Positions 49,531-62,409 of a stretch of 64,000 nt of DNA are shown here, in pieces. The position numbers and the translations under genes were made by a program. The notes under the pieces are model-generated. The model was not told where the DNA came from and did not search any database. It saw only the letters and a list, made by a program, of their open reading frames with translations. Within the stretch, counting starts at the first letter, position 1. Each line of letters begins with the position of its first letter. Source of the DNA: Fructilactobacillus myrtifloralis (GTDB lineage Bacteria > Bacillota > Bacilli > Lactobacillales > Lactobacillaceae); assembly GCF_024029335.1 (NCBI RefSeq), contig NZ_CP097116.1, forward strand, positions 496,001 to 560,000, read 5' to 3'.

Positions 49531-51251
49531 TTAAAGTTTCTCACCTGTTACTTCTTTAATACTACTTATCCATTTTCCCTTTGATTTATAAAAAACCTCA
49601 TAATAAGCATCAATAACTAATGAAGCAAATTCTTTTGCATCATCTTTAGGAAAGTCAACTGCATATTTATTATAGTGAGCACCTGCAATATTCCTTGAAA
49701 AAATAAAATCATCTAAATTTTCATATGTTTCTTTGGCTGGAGTTTTTTTCATTTTCTTTAGAATACCTTTCCATAAATCTCCAATTGTATACTTATCATC
49801 TTTTTTTCTTTCGACTCCTGAATGAATGATCTTACTTAAATTATCACACAAATATTCCAACATATATCCAGCTCTTGAACAAATATCATGTGCATCACCA
49901 GTATTAATTGTTTCTTTTAGTTTTTCATCGTAATTATTAATACCACTAGAAATATGAGGACCATCTAAAAGATTCCAGTTTTCAATTTCATATTTTATCA
50001 ATTGCTTATTATGATTTATAAATAAATTTATAAGATCTTCTTTCCATAATTTATCATGAGTTGTTATTATAAATTGCCAATCACTAAAACGTTTTATAAG
50101 ATATCGAAAAAATTTAAACCTAATATTTGAGTCTATACTCTGAAATATATCATCTATCACTAATACTTTGCTTTGTCCGTCAAACTGCTTTTTATATATA
50201 AATTCAAAATATAGTATTAATGCAAGCAAATCAAGATTTCCCTCTGAAAAATATTTTTCTGGATCTGCTGTAGAACCATTACTTAGTGTAAGTTTAAATT
50301 TTAGTGAAATACTTGTTTGAGTAGCAACATACACAGTAATTTTTTCTACGGATTTTCTTGATGGTGAAATTTTTTTAAATATGTTCGTAATTTCTGGAGA
50401 AATATCATTCATAATTTTTTTCAATCCTTGAAATTTATCATTACTTTCCTCCATAATTCTTTTATATTTATTTTCTATTTGCTTTATTTTATTGTTACAA
50501 TTTTTAATTCTTCTGTAAAGATTACATAAAATTTTAATTTCCCTATATTTTTTGATATTTTTTTTCTTTAAATCTAAAAGTTGTTTTATATTTTCTTGTT
50601 CATTTATTTTTGAAACTAAATTATCTGTTACCTTTAATTTTTCATCTTTATAATTAAATCCATAATGTTTACATACATAAAATAAACGCTTATTTCTTTT
50701 TTTCTTAAGACGTAATCTTTTTGATCTAAGTTTACCTAATCGTTCTTGCTCAGTAAGAGGTATATAACCTATATAATTTTTTTTATTAGAAAATGGAATA
50801 AATACTTTTAATCTTTCAACAGAATCTAAATTCCAAAATTTAATAATATCACGTCTTCTTAAAACCAAGGGAGCATGGCAAAATTCTGGAATAGAAACAT
50901 TTTTATTATTTTTTATTCCATTCTGCAAAGTAATGATTTTTAACTTTCCATCATTCAATAAGCAATTTTTGCTAACTTTTTCATCATTATCAAAATCACA
51001 AAATATTTTTGTCTCCGAAGATAAGTTAACTTTAGATTTAGAATTATAAATCCAACTACCATACTTTTTATCCCTCATATTATGTACGGTTCCTTGAGTA
51101 ATAAATTCTATTGCATCTAAAAAACTGGATTTTCCAGTACCATTATCTCCGTAAAGCAAAATAGATTCTGGTCTTGAATTTTTAACAAAATTTATTTTTT
51201 TGTTTTAGAAATTCCTCGAAAATTAGAAACAGACAATTTATTAAATTTCAT
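49531..51251 (-). pseudogene. ABC-type AAA ATPase (RecF/SMC-like), frameshifted at an A7 tract
   Basis: An ATG at 51251 behind AGGAGA starts MKFNKLSVSNFRGISKTKK and then stops. The next frame continues INFVKNSRPESILLYGDNGTGKSS, the Walker A, so one A is missing in the A7 run (plus-strand T7, 51195-51201). The rest (542 codons) has a coiled-coil-like Lys-rich middle, a signature-like SEGNLDLLALILYFEF, Walker B KVLVIDDIFQSID, the His switch in ITTHD, and a C-terminal helical domain. ATPases of this type occur in many defence systems, usually with a nuclease; no partner is next to it. Very AT-rich. Slippage could restore the full product. Confidence 0.75.
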
Positions 51252-51275
51252 AATAATCTCCTGTAAAGTATTTAC

Positions 51276-52655
51276 CTACTTCCTTGTAAACACCGTCACA
51301 CTCTCCACATGCGGCGTCTGTGGGAACTGGTCCACCGGTTGTACCGGTTGGTCAATCGTGTAGCCTCCGTCAAGCAACAACTGCGCATCGCGCACCAACG
51401 TAGCTGGATTACACGAAACGTACACCAGTCGTTCTGGTTGCATCTTCACGGCACTCTCGATAAAGCTGACATCTAGTCCCTTCCGGGGTGGATCCACGAC
51501 AATCACATCCGGTTTAATCCCGTCGGCTTCCCACTTCTGCATCTGGTCCTCGGCCTTCCCGGTCACGAAGGTCACGTTTTCAATGTGGTTCAGCTTGGCG
51601 TTCGTGCGGGCATCCTGAATGGCTTCCTTAACCACGTCAACGCCGTAAACGTGCTTCACTTGCGGCGCCATTGCGAGCGAAATAGTCCCAATCCCACAGT
51701 AGGCATCGATTACGATGTCATCCTTGGTCAACTGCGCCTTCTCAATCGCTAACGAGTATAGCTTTTCCGTTTGTACCGGATTAACCTGGTAAAACGATAA
51801 CGGTGAAATCAAGAACTTCGTATCTAACAGCTGGTCCATGATGTAGTCCTTGCCAGCCAGCACCGTATTCTTGTCCCCCAGCAACCGATTGCCAGTACTC
51901 TGGTTCACGTTCACCACGAGGCTATCCAAGTTAGGCAAGGCGGCTTCAATCGCGGCCGTAATTTCTGCGGCCCGCGGCAGGTGCCGGTCGTTGATCACCA
52001 ACACCACCATCAGCTCGTGGCTATACTTCCCGTACCGAACCATGATGTTACGTACCACTCCTTGATGGGTCGTTTCATTGTAGGCCGGGATTTGGAAGTC
52101 CCGTAAGACGTCGCGTACCTTCACGATGGCATCATCAATTGCTGGATCCTGGATGTAAAAGTCTTCGATTGGAATCAGGTCATGGCTATGGCGCCGGTAA
52201 AACCCAGTTTCCAACTGTCCGTGTTGTTCCCGCACTGGAATCTGGGCCTTATTCCGGTACTGCACCGGATGGTCCATTCCAATCGTCGGAGCCACCTGAA
52301 CCTGTTCCAAATGGGCCTTTTGGAACAACTCGGCAATCTGGTGTTGTTTAAACTCCAATTGCTTCGCATAACTCAGGTGTTGCAAGGGAGCAATTCCGGC
52401 CTGCGTCAACCGCCGATCCACCGTGGTCACCCTGTCCGGACTGGCCTGCTTGGTCTCGAGTAACTTGGCAAAGGCAAAGTTTCGTTTGACCTTGATCACC
52501 TTGACCGTGACTTGTTCCCCAGGAAGGGCGTCTTCGATGAAAAGCGGGTAGCCGCCGTCCACCTTGGCCACGCCCATCCCTTCGTAGGTCAGGTCGGTCA
52601 CCGCCACGTCGAGCGTTTCGTTTTTCGTTACTGGTGCTTGCTTATTTTTGCTCAT
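51276..52655 (-). CDS. rlmD: 23S rRNA (uracil-5-)-methyltransferase RlmD
   Basis: The 459-aa protein has an N-terminal TRAM domain (residues ~10-70), the SAM-binding DAYCGIGTISLAMA (near residue 318), VVDPPRKGLD (near residue 391) and the catalytic Cys in YVSCNPATLVRD (near residue 418). It methylates a uridine of 23S rRNA. It is downstream of the dagK terminator and has its own start at 52655. Confidence 0.93.
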   Translation of the reverse strand: MSKNKQAPVTKNETLDVAVTDLTYEGMGVAKVDGGYPLFIEDALPGEQVTVKVIKVKRNFAFAKLLETKQASPDRVTTVDRRLTQAGIAPLQHLSYAKQLEFKQHQIAELFQKAHLEQVQVAPTIGMDHPVQYRNKAQIPVREQHGQLETGFYRRHSHDLIPIEDFYIQDPAIDDAIVKVRDVLRDFQIPAYNETTHQGVVRNIMVRYGKYSHELMVVLVINDRHLPRAAEITAAIEAALPNLDSLVVNVNQSTGNRLLGDKNTVLAGKDYIMDQLLDTKFLISPLSFYQVNPVQTEKLYSLAIEKAQLTKDDIVIDAYCGIGTISLAMAPQVKHVYGVDVVKEAIQDARTNAKLNHIENVTFVTGKAEDQMQKWEADGIKPDVIVVDPPRKGLDVSFIESAVKMQPERLVYVSCNPATLVRDAQLLLDGGYTIDQPVQPVDQFPQTPHVESVTVFTRK

Positions 52656-52669
52656 TGCTACTCCTTAAC

Positions 52670-52704
52670 AAAAAGTTTTGTCGCCATTCACGACAAAACT
52701 TTTT
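52670..52704 (-). terminator. Terminator of the gat-dagK operon
   Basis: AAAAAGTTTTGTCG and CGACAAAACTTTTT (52670-52704) flank a 7-base loop directly after dagK. Confidence 0.88.
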
Positions 52705-52709
52705 CGTGT

Positions 52710-53654
52710 TTATTCTAGTAATCGTTGCGGTTCTGGGGGCAGATTTGAAAAAATCGACAGATGTTCTTTGAGGTTTTCAAAGTGCATCGGCGCCGTTCCG
52801 CCAAACTCGCCGTCCAGATTAATCGGCATCTGCAGGTTCGTGTTTTGCTGCGCGACCGTAAAGTGCTTGGTTTTCTTGTAGATAATCCGCGCATCGTTTA
52901 CGTGCCGGCCTCCGTTTAAGACCTTCGTCAGTAGCTGGAGGATTTCCATCATGTTCCCGGTTTTCACGATGATCATCGTGAAGTTCCCGTCGTTTAACGA
53001 GGCGTTCGGAACCACCTGCTCCAGACCGCCAACTGAGTTGGTCATCGCGAGGAAGAACATCGAGGCCTTCCCCTCGTATTCGCCCCCGTCAAAGGTGGCC
53101 TTCATCTCAATCGGCCGCGCTTGGGGCAGCATTTCCATCGCCTTCACGAGGTAGGCAATGTACCCAAAGACGGTTTTTAGATCCGAGGGAACGTCGTAGG
53201 TCAGCTCGGTCAAGCGGCCGCCAGCCGCAATGTTGATGAAGTACTTGGTAATCTCATCGTTACTGGCCTTCCCCACGTCCATCGGGATTAAGCGTCCCTG
53301 GGTAATCACCCGCGCCGCTTCCACAAAGTCTGCCCGCGGAATGCCGAGCGCCCGGGCGAAGTCGTTGGTGGTCCCAGCCGGAATAATGCCCAGGTTTGGG
53401 CGTTGTTCCAACGGAGCAATCCCGTTGATAACTTCGTTAATGGTCCCATCGCCCCCGGCGGCCACGACCAAGTCAAAGCCTTCGTGAGCGACCCGAGCCG
53501 CTTCATCCCGAGCCGAATTTTGCTGGGGCGTTGTGGCGTAGGCACTGGTTTCGTACCCGCCCCGTTCTAAAACGTCTAAGATATCAACCAACTTGGCTTT
53601 GAGCGTTTCGCGGCCAGAAGTTGGATTGTAAATTACGCGCGCACGTCGTCGCAT
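52710..53654 (-). CDS. dagK: Diacylglycerol kinase (DagK/YerQ type)
   Basis: The 314-aa protein has the lipid kinase signature: YNPTSGRE (residues 9-16), VVAAGGDGTINEVINGIA (near residue 62), GIIPAGTTNDFARALGIP (near residue 89) and a later LDGEFGGTAP region. It phosphorylates diacylglycerol released by lipoteichoic acid synthesis. It follows gatB by 16 bases. Confidence 0.93.
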   Translation of the reverse strand: MRRRARVIYNPTSGRETLKAKLVDILDVLERGGYETSAYATTPQQNSARDEAARVAHEGFDLVVAAGGDGTINEVINGIAPLEQRPNLGIIPAGTTNDFARALGIPRADFVEAARVITQGRLIPMDVGKASNDEITKYFINIAAGGRLTELTYDVPSDLKTVFGYIAYLVKAMEMLPQARPIEMKATFDGGEYEGKASMFFLAMTNSVGGLEQVVPNASLNDGNFTMIIVKTGNMMEILQLLTKVLNGGRHVNDARIIYKKTKHFTVAQQNTNLQMPINLDGEFGGTAPMHFENLKEHLSIFSNLPPEPQRLLE

Positions 53655-53670
53655 CTGGTGCCACCGCCTT

Positions 53671-55095
53671 CTATTGATTTAATGCTTGCATCAGGATTTG
53701 GTTTACCACTTTCGGGTTGGCCTTCCCTTGCGTCCGCTTCATGATTTGGCCCACAAGGAAGCCAACCGCCCGGTCCTTCCCATTGTGGAAGTCTTCAATC
53801 GATTGTTGGTTATTCGCTAACACGTCGTCGACGATTGGTTTCAATTCGGCGGGATCAGAAAGTTGGATCAAGCCCTTTTCCTTCACAAAGACTTTCGGAT
53901 CTTCACCCTGCGTGATGGCCTTAAAGACCTTCTTGGCCATCTTGGTGGAGATCGTTTCATCCATCAACATCTTAATCATGGCGGCCAGAGCTTCCGGCGT
54001 AATCTTGGTGTTTTCCAACTTCACCTGTTGATCGTTCAAGTAGGCGTTCACGTCCCCTTGGAGGTAGTTCGAAGCCATCTTCGGATCACTGCCGAGTTCA
54101 ATCAAACGGTCAAAGAAATCAGACATTTCCTTGGTTTGGGTTAACACCATGGCATCGTAGTCGGTTAAGCCAAGTTCGTGCACGTAGCGTTCCCGCCGCT
54201 TCGCGGGCATTTCTGGCAAGGCAGTCCGTAACTCGTCAATCCAAGCGTCCGAAATTTCCAAACTCGGCAGGTCTGGTTCAGGGAAGTAACGGTAATCATC
54301 CTTGCCTTCCTTCACCCGCATCAAGTAGGTCTTGCCGGTTAGTTCGTCGAACCGACGGGTTTCAGCACCAATCGTGCCTCCGGCCATGATCACCTGAGCC
54401 TGGCGTTGTTCTTCGTAGGCCAGCGCCTTACGCACGTAGTTAAACGAGTTCAGGTTCTTCAACTCGATCTTTTGGCCGAGTTGGTCACTGCCGATGGGCC
54501 GAATCGAGATGTTACAGTCAACCCGCATCGATCCTTCTTCCATCCGCACGTCAGAAATCCCGGTAAACTGGATCCGTTCCCGTAGGCCTTCCAGGTAATC
54601 GTAGGCTTCTTGGGGCGTTGTCATTTCTGGTTTCGACACAATTTCAATCAACGGCGTCCCCTGCCGGTTCAAATCGACGTAGGAGTACTTGTTACCGTGG
54701 GTGTTCTTTCCGGCATCTTCTTCGACGTGCATCTCTTCGATCCCGATTTTCTTGGTGCCACCGTCAGCGGTCTGCACTTCAATCCAACCGTTAGTAGCGG
54801 CCGGCGTATCGTTTTCGGTCACCTGGTAACCCTTGGGGTTATCAGGATAGAAGTAGTTTTTCCGGTCAAAGTGGGGGTGTTTTTCAATGTCAGCGTGGAG
54901 AGCTAAAGCCGCCGTGATCCCATTCGCAATCACCTGCTTGTTGATGGTTGGCAACGTTCCCGGATAACCCCAGTCAATCACGTTGGTGTTTTCGTTCGCG
55001 TCGGCCCCATAACTAACGGGCGACGGGCTGAAAATTTTCGAATTCGTCTTTAATTCCACGTGGACTTCGAGTCCAATTGTTGTTTCAAAGTTCAT
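53671..55095 (-). CDS. gatB: Asp/Glu-tRNA amidotransferase subunit B
   Basis: The 474-aa protein starts [25 protein letters not shown] and has [16 protein letters not shown] and the [15 protein letters not shown] block (residues ~143-157), then the helical and YqeY-like C-terminal domains. GatB binds and activates the mischarged tRNA. It starts two bases after gatA. Confidence 0.97.
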   Translation of the reverse strand: MNFETTIGLEVHVELKTNSKIFSPSPVSYGADANENTNVIDWGYPGTLPTINKQVIANGITAALALHADIEKHPHFDRKNYFYPDNPKGYQVTENDTPAATNGWIEVQTADGGTKKIGIEEMHVEEDAGKNTHGNKYSYVDLNRQGTPLIEIVSKPEMTTPQEAYDYLEGLRERIQFTGISDVRMEEGSMRVDCNISIRPIGSDQLGQKIELKNLNSFNYVRKALAYEEQRQAQVIMAGGTIGAETRRFDELTGKTYLMRVKEGKDDYRYFPEPDLPSLEISDAWIDELRTALPEMPAKRRERYVHELGLTDYDAMVLTQTKEMSDFFDRLIELGSDPKMASNYLQGDVNAYLNDQQVKLENTKITPEALAAMIKMLMDETISTKMAKKVFKAITQGEDPKVFVKEKGLIQLSDPAELKPIVDDVLANNQQSIEDFHNGKDRAVGFLVGQIMKRTQGKANPKVVNQILMQALNQ

Positions 55096-55097
55096 CC

Positions 55098-56555
55098 TTA
55101 TTTACCTCCCAACTGTGGGGTGTGCTGGTGAAAATCAGTGTTTTGTTCAAAAGCGTGTCCCGCTTGGTACAAGGTGCTTTCGGCAAACGGTTTTCCAATC
55201 AGTTGCATCCCAATCGGCAATCCATCACTGAACCCAGCTGGAAGTGACATCCCCGGTAACCCAGCTAGGTTAACGGGAATCGTCATCACATCATTCACGT
55301 ACATTTCGGTCGGGTCGGTGCTTTCGGACCCAATCTGAAAGGCCTTCGTCGGGGCGGTCGGACCCATGATCAAATCATGATCCTGAAAGACCTTTTGGAA
55401 GTCTTCAATGATCAGCGTCCGGATCTGCGCTGCCTTCTTAAAGTACTTATCAAACGAACCGGCCGACAGGGCAAAGGTTCCTAACATGATCCGGCGTTTT
55501 ACTTCGTTGCCAAAGCCGGTAGACCGGGTTTGCACGTACAGGTCCTCGAGGTTCTTGGCCTCGGGAGACCGGTAGCCATACCGAATGCCGTCAAACCGTT
55601 CCAAGTTTGAGGAGGCTTCTGAAGAAGCAAGGGCGTAGTACGCCATTACCCCGTACTTAGCGTGGGGCAAGGAGACCGTTTCCACCGTAGCGCCGAGGTC
55701 TTCGTACTGCTTAGCAGCGGCCCGAATGGCATCTTTCACTGCCGGAGCAATTCCGTCGCCAAGGTATTCTTTGGGTAAGGCAATCCGCATTCCCTGCACC
55801 CCGTCGTTTAGGTGTGCCGTAAAGTCCGGAACTTCCTGATCGGAAGAAGTTGCATCGTGGTCATCATGACCCGCAATGGCGTTTAACAGGTAAGCGTTAT
55901 CCTTAACGGTTCGGGTAAATGGCCCCACTTGGTCAAAACTCGAACCAAAGGCAATCAGACCCCACCGCGAAACCCGGCCGTACGTTGGTTTCATGCCAAC
56001 CACGCCGGTAAAGGACGCCGGTTGGCGAATTGAACCACCGGTATCAGAACCGAGACTAGCAAGCACTTGACCGGCGGAAACCGTTGCCGCCGAACCACCT
56101 GAGGATCCTCCAGGTACCGTGGTAAGATCCCACGGGTTCTTCGTCGTTTGGTAAGCTGATTTTTCGGTCGAACTCCCCATCGCAAATTCATCCAGGTTGG
56201 TTTTTCCAACGATGATTGCGCCAGCGGCCTGGAGTTTTTCCACGACCGTCGCGTTAAACAGGGAGTGGAAGTTTTCGAGCATCTTTGACGCAGCCGTCGT
56301 CGGCATGTTGGTCGTTACCAGGTTGTCCTTGATGGCCACGGGCATCCCGGATAACACGTTATCGGGATCAATCCCGGCCGCATCCACTGCTTCGGCCTGT
56401 TCGACTGCTGCTTCGTTCATGGCTAAGTAAGCTTGTAAATCGGGTTCCTGCGCTGCAATGTTAGCGAGGGTCTGCTTCGTCAGTTCAGCTGACGTTACGT
56501 CCCCGTTCACTAATTGCTGGTGCACGGACTCTAAATCACGATCAAAATAGTTCAT
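55098..56555 (-). CDS. gatA: Asp/Glu-tRNA amidotransferase subunit A
   Basis: The 485-aa amidase has the catalytic Lys in PVAIKDN (near residue 73) and the Ser-rich signature [16 protein letters not shown] (near residue 149). It releases ammonia from glutamine for the GatCAB complex. Its ATG overlaps the gatC stop (TAATG). Confidence 0.97.
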   Translation of the reverse strand: MNYFDRDLESVHQQLVNGDVTSAELTKQTLANIAAQEPDLQAYLAMNEAAVEQAEAVDAAGIDPDNVLSGMPVAIKDNLVTTNMPTTAASKMLENFHSLFNATVVEKLQAAGAIIVGKTNLDEFAMGSSTEKSAYQTTKNPWDLTTVPGGSSGGSAATVSAGQVLASLGSDTGGSIRQPASFTGVVGMKPTYGRVSRWGLIAFGSSFDQVGPFTRTVKDNAYLLNAIAGHDDHDATSSDQEVPDFTAHLNDGVQGMRIALPKEYLGDGIAPAVKDAIRAAAKQYEDLGATVETVSLPHAKYGVMAYYALASSEASSNLERFDGIRYGYRSPEAKNLEDLYVQTRSTGFGNEVKRRIMLGTFALSAGSFDKYFKKAAQIRTLIIEDFQKVFQDHDLIMGPTAPTKAFQIGSESTDPTEMYVNDVMTIPVNLAGLPGMSLPAGFSDGLPIGMQLIGKPFAESTLYQAGHAFEQNTDFHQHTPQLGGK

Positions 56556-56863
56556 TACTTGTCCTCGCTTTCGTCAATAATGGTTGGGACGCGAATCAAC
56601 CCGTCTACAGATTCCGGCGCGTTCCGTAAGAGCGCATCGCGTTCGCCCCAGTTGTTGGCGACGTCGGGACGCAGCACGTTGAGTTGGTCGGTCACGGAGT
56701 ACGTCGGCGTTACACCTTCCGTATCAACGGCTTCCAACTTGTCGAGCATTGCCAACATCTCGTTGAGTTGGTCGGTAAACTGAGCGAGCTCCTGGTCCGC
56801 AATCTTCAACTTGGCTAGACCCGCAATGTGTTGGGTCCGGGCTTGATCTACTTTTTCACTCAT
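56555..56863 (-). CDS. gatC: Asp/Glu-tRNA amidotransferase subunit C
   Basis: The 102-aa protein has [40 protein letters not shown] (residues ~12-51), the usual GatC helix. The ATG at 56863 follows an AGGAAG site; a TTG one codon earlier is also in frame. First of gatCAB, behind camS. Confidence 0.95.
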   Translation of the reverse strand: MSEKVDQARTQHIAGLAKLKIADQELAQFTDQLNEMLAMLDKLEAVDTEGVTPTYSVTDQLNVLRPDVANNWGERDALLRNAPESVDGLIRVPTIIDESEDK

Positions 56864-56886
56864 CAAACTTCCTCCTTACGTGGTTC

Positions 56887-58002
56887 CTAATAATTGTTAA
56901 ACACGTGGGCCGTGAACTTCTTCTCGTCTTGGCCCCGGTTCAGATAACTCTGCACTCCGTTCGTCGATCCAACCGTGATTTCGATTGGAACGTTGTGTGG
57001 CAAGTACTTCTGGGCGGCCGTCTGCAGGTACTGGGTGAAGCTGTTAATTTCCGTGTAACTGTAGAACTGGGTCACGATGTTCACGTGCATCCCGGTCAAG
57101 GTGCCGTCCGTGTACTGGGCCTGGGCGGTCACTCCACTCAGGTTCGGGAAGTAACTCTGGGCCTTGTTCTTGAACTGCTCAAAGGCAGCTTCGTCATTGG
57201 CATTGGGAACCTTTTCGTTCCCGGCCGTTGGGAAGACGTAGTTGCGTTGGTTTACCTTGTTCCAACTAGAAACACTCGTGGCGCCCCCGCGGTTAACGGA
57301 GTAGGCAAAGAAGTTCCCGCCGACCAGACTGTCATCCGGAGCGGCCTTGTACAAGGCAATCACGATCGGAATGTCATTGGTTTCTGAACGTTGGCGCATC
57401 CGCTTCAAGACCTCGTTGGCCATTTCCTTCCCCTTGGCCTCGATCTCATCATCCGATAGGTTCTTGGTGTATTGGGCACCGTACTTTTCCTTCGTGTAGT
57501 AGTACACGGAATTCAATCCGAGCCCAATCGTCATTCCCTTGAGCTGTAACTTGCCACCGTTTTGTTGCAAGAAATCCTGCTCGTCAATCTGTTGTAGGTA
57601 CTCCGGAACGATTTTCTTGTCCGGTTGGTCCGGATTCAGACCCTCGGGGTTCTTCTTGGTTTTGCGACCAAGCCAGTTATAGGTTTGTTCGGTCGAAATT
57701 TGTTGGCCCTCTTGGAACACGTACTTGTTAGGCGAAAATTCCTTTTTCGAAATGTCTAACAGCCCGTGTTGAAACCCTTCCAGGTTAAACTGGTTGCTGG
57801 TTTGCTGTTGGTCCACACCGGCAGACTTACTGGTTTGGTAATGGCCGTCTTGAATCACACTCTGGTAGTTATTGTTCGAGTTGGACCCCGTCAGCTCGGT
57901 CTTGGTCGACCCACTGTTGGAGCTCATCTTATTCTGATTCCCACAGGCTGCCAGCACGATGGCACTCGCCGCCAGCATAATCCCGATTCCAATCTTTTTC
58001 AC
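56887..58002 (-). CDS. camS: CamS family lipoprotein
   Basis: The 371-aa protein starts with a signal and lipobox (VLAACGN, Cys near residue 20), then a low-complexity Asn/Ser stretch, and the CamS domain with KGMTIGLGLNSVYYYTK near residue 153 and DIPIVIALYKAAPDDSLVGG near residue 208. In enterococci the lipoprotein signal of CamS-type precursors gives sex pheromones; the role of the mature protein is unclear. Start is GTG at 58002. It lies between ligA and gatC as usual in lactobacilli. Confidence 0.92.
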   Translation of the reverse strand: MKKIGIGIMLAASAIVLAACGNQNKMSSNSGSTKTELTGSNSNNNYQSVIQDGHYQTSKSAGVDQQQTSNQFNLEGFQHGLLDISKKEFSPNKYVFQEGQQISTEQTYNWLGRKTKKNPEGLNPDQPDKKIVPEYLQQIDEQDFLQQNGGKLQLKGMTIGLGLNSVYYYTKEKYGAQYTKNLSDDEIEAKGKEMANEVLKRMRQRSETNDIPIVIALYKAAPDDSLVGGNFFAYSVNRGGATSVSSWNKVNQRNYVFPTAGNEKVPNANDEAAFEQFKNKAQSYFPNLSGVTAQAQYTDGTLTGMHVNIVTQFYSYTEINSFTQYLQTAAQKYLPHNVPIEITVGSTNGVQSYLNRGQDEKKFTAHVFNNY

Positions 58003-58024
58003 AACTTCACCTTCCTCTTCCTGC

Positions 58025-60067
<2,043 letters not shown>

Positions 60068-62329
60068 CTACTTTTCGACCTTTTGAATCGGTGCAAAGGC
60101 GGCTAACAGCCGTTTGATGCCCTTGTCCGTAAATGCAATATCGAGTTCCATGTCTTCTCCGGTCCCGTTGACTTTGACCACGGTGCCCTGACCCCAAGCT
60201 TTGTGGCTCACTTGGTCCCCAACCTGCCAACTTTGACGATCGGCTCCGGTTCCCGTGGCGGCCTGCACGGCCTTGGGAGCCTGATAAGTCGACTTGGTGG
60301 CTGCGGCGGTCCGGCGCTGGTACCGGTCGTTGTCAAACGGCGTCCGGGGTCCGTTTGTGGCTGCAGGTTGACTCATCTCATTTTCTAACAAATCAGCGTT
60401 AATTTCATCCATAAAGCGCGACGCCGGATTATTTTGGAGCCGACCGTAGAGCGTTCGGGAGTAAGCGTTGGTTAGATAGAGCTTCTTTTGCGCCCGAGTA
60501 ATCCCCACGTACGCTAACCGGCGTTCTTCCTCTAGTTCATCCGGATTTTCCGCGGCCCGAGCCAGTGGGAAGAGGTTTTCTTCCATTCCAATCATAAAGA
60601 CCACCGGAAACTCCAGCCCCTTGGCGGCGTGAAGCGTCATCAGGGTCACCTGCGGTGCGCTCTCATCAACGTCATCCTGCGCGGAAACAAGGGCCAAATC
60701 GGCCAAAAAGTCCACGAGCCGGTTCCCGGTTTCACTCTGATCCGGATCAAACTTCTCGTCAAAGTCCTGGGTTACGGTCAGAAATTCTTCAATATTTTCT
60801 AAGCGGGCCTGGGATTCAAGGCTATTTTCCTGGCGTAGACTGGCAACGTACCCGGTTTTTTCGAGGATCGCTTCGGTAATCTCCGTCACGGTCTGGTTCG
60901 AAACGGCGGCGTGAATCTGGGCCATCGTCTGCCCAAAGTCGGCAATCGCATTTCGGGCGCGCGACGAGATGTCATTGGCCAAGGCCACGTTCTGGGCGGC
61001 TTCTGATAAACCCCAGTCGTTCGCACTCGCAAAGTTGCGGAGTTTCGTAAAGCTAGTCGCCCCAATCCCTCGTTTCGGGACGTTAATCACCCGCTCAAAA
61101 CTCAAAGAATCATTGGGATTAGCGGCTAACGTCAGGTACGACAAGATGTCCATGATTTCTTTTCGTTCGTAGAACTTGTGCCCCCCGACCATCGTGTAGG
61201 GAATGTTGGCTTTCAAAAAGGTTTCTTCAATTACCCGGGACTGGGCGTTGGTCCGATACAAAACGGCAAAATCGTTGTACTTATAATGATGCTTTTGCAT
61301 CTCTTCCTTAATCTTAGCCACCACGTACTGGGTTTCATCGCGTTCACTCTGCGCCCGGTAGTAGGTAATCTTCTCGCCCTGCTGATTTTCGGTCCAGAGG
61401 TTCTTATCCTTCCGTTCCTCGTTATTTTGAATTACCTGGTTGGCTGCCTGCAAAATCGTTTTGGTAGAGCGGTAGTTCTGTTCCAAGAGGGTCACATGGG
61501 CGTCCGGATAGTCGGACTCAAAGTCCAAGATGTTATTCATGTTGGCTCCCCGCCAGCCGTAGATACTCTGGTCGGCATCCCCCACTACACAAAGGTTGTG
61601 GTACTTATCAGCCAGCATTTGGACTAACTTGTACTGGGCCTCGTTCGTATCCTGGTATTCGTCGACGTGAATGTAGCGAAACTTTTGTTGGTAGTAGGCT
61701 AACACGTCGGGAAATTGTTCCAGGAGCTGGATGGTTAACATGATCAAATCGTCAAAGTCGACTGAATCATTGGCCCGCAGCCGTTTTTGGTACTCTTCGT
61801 ACACGTTAGCCACCACCGTATGAAAGGGATTGCCATCGTCATGGCGACTTCGGTAATCGGCAGGGGTTTCCAAGTCATTTTTAGCGTTTGAAATCGCCCC
61901 TAAAATCGCCCGCGGATCGTTTTTCTTGGGATCCAAGTCGAAATCGGACAAAATTCGTTTTACGAGCGTTTTTTGTTCACTGGTTCCCGCAATCGAAAAG
62001 GCCTGGTTATACCCTAACTTTTCAATGTGACGGCGCAAAATGCGCACCCCGAGGGCGTGGAAGGTCGAAACCCACACGTCGTCCCCGCCGACTTCTAGGA
62101 GTTGGTTCACCCGGTCTTTCATTTCGCGGGCCGCCTTGTTCGTAAAGGTAATGGCCAGGATATTCCACGGTAACACGTGCTGGGCTTCGATCAGATAGGC
62201 AATGCGGTGGGTCAGAACCCGCGTCTTTCCACTTCCGGCGCCGGCCATGATTAACAACGGTCCGTTCACAAATTCCACGGCCTCGCGCTGTTTATCATTC
62301 ATATTCGTTAGCAAGTCTGCAATCGCCAT
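60068..62329 (-). CDS. pcrA: ATP-dependent DNA helicase PcrA
   Basis: The 753-aa SF1A helicase has MAGAGSGKTRVLTHR (Walker A, near residue 31), VDEYQDTNEAQYKL (motif II, near residue 227), GDADQSIYGWRGA (motif III, near residue 252), EQNYRST, and LMTLHAAKGLEFPVVF (motif V region, near residue 560). It unwinds DNA in repair and plasmid replication. First gene of the pcrA-ligA-camS-gatCAB-dagK unit. An extended -10 (TGCTATAAT) lies upstream. Confidence 0.97.
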   Translation of the reverse strand: MAIADLLTNMNDKQREAVEFVNGPLLIMAGAGSGKTRVLTHRIAYLIEAQHVLPWNILAITFTNKAAREMKDRVNQLLEVGGDDVWVSTFHALGVRILRRHIEKLGYNQAFSIAGTSEQKTLVKRILSDFDLDPKKNDPRAILGAISNAKNDLETPADYRSRHDDGNPFHTVVANVYEEYQKRLRANDSVDFDDLIMLTIQLLEQFPDVLAYYQQKFRYIHVDEYQDTNEAQYKLVQMLADKYHNLCVVGDADQSIYGWRGANMNNILDFESDYPDAHVTLLEQNYRSTKTILQAANQVIQNNEERKDKNLWTENQQGEKITYYRAQSERDETQYVVAKIKEEMQKHHYKYNDFAVLYRTNAQSRVIEETFLKANIPYTMVGGHKFYERKEIMDILSYLTLAANPNDSLSFERVINVPKRGIGATSFTKLRNFASANDWGLSEAAQNVALANDISSRARNAIADFGQTMAQIHAAVSNQTVTEITEAILEKTGYVASLRQENSLESQARLENIEEFLTVTQDFDEKFDPDQSETGNRLVDFLADLALVSAQDDVDESAPQVTLMTLHAAKGLEFPVVFMIGMEENLFPLARAAENPDELEEERRLAYVGITRAQKKLYLTNAYSRTLYGRLQNNPASRFMDEINADLLENEMSQPAATNGPRTPFDNDRYQRRTAAATKSTYQAPKAVQAATGTGADRQSWQVGDQVSHKAWGQGTVVKVNGTGEDMELDIAFTDKGIKRLLAAFAPIQKVEK

Positions 62330-62364
62330 TCGATTCGTCCTTTCAAATTCTCAATTGTACTTTA

Positions 62365-62403
62365 ATTATAGCAAAAATAGAGCCAGCTGATGGCTGACTC
62401 TGC
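62365..62403 (-). promoter_or_regulatory. pcrA -10 region and purK-like gene terminator
   Basis: On the minus strand a hairpin (AGAG.CAGC with GCTG.CTCT, 62379-62401) is followed by a T5, ending the PurK-like transcript. Immediately after it comes an extended -10 TGCTATAAT (hexamer 62365-62370) for pcrA; no clear -35 is visible. Confidence 0.55.
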
Positions 62404-62409
62404 TTATTT

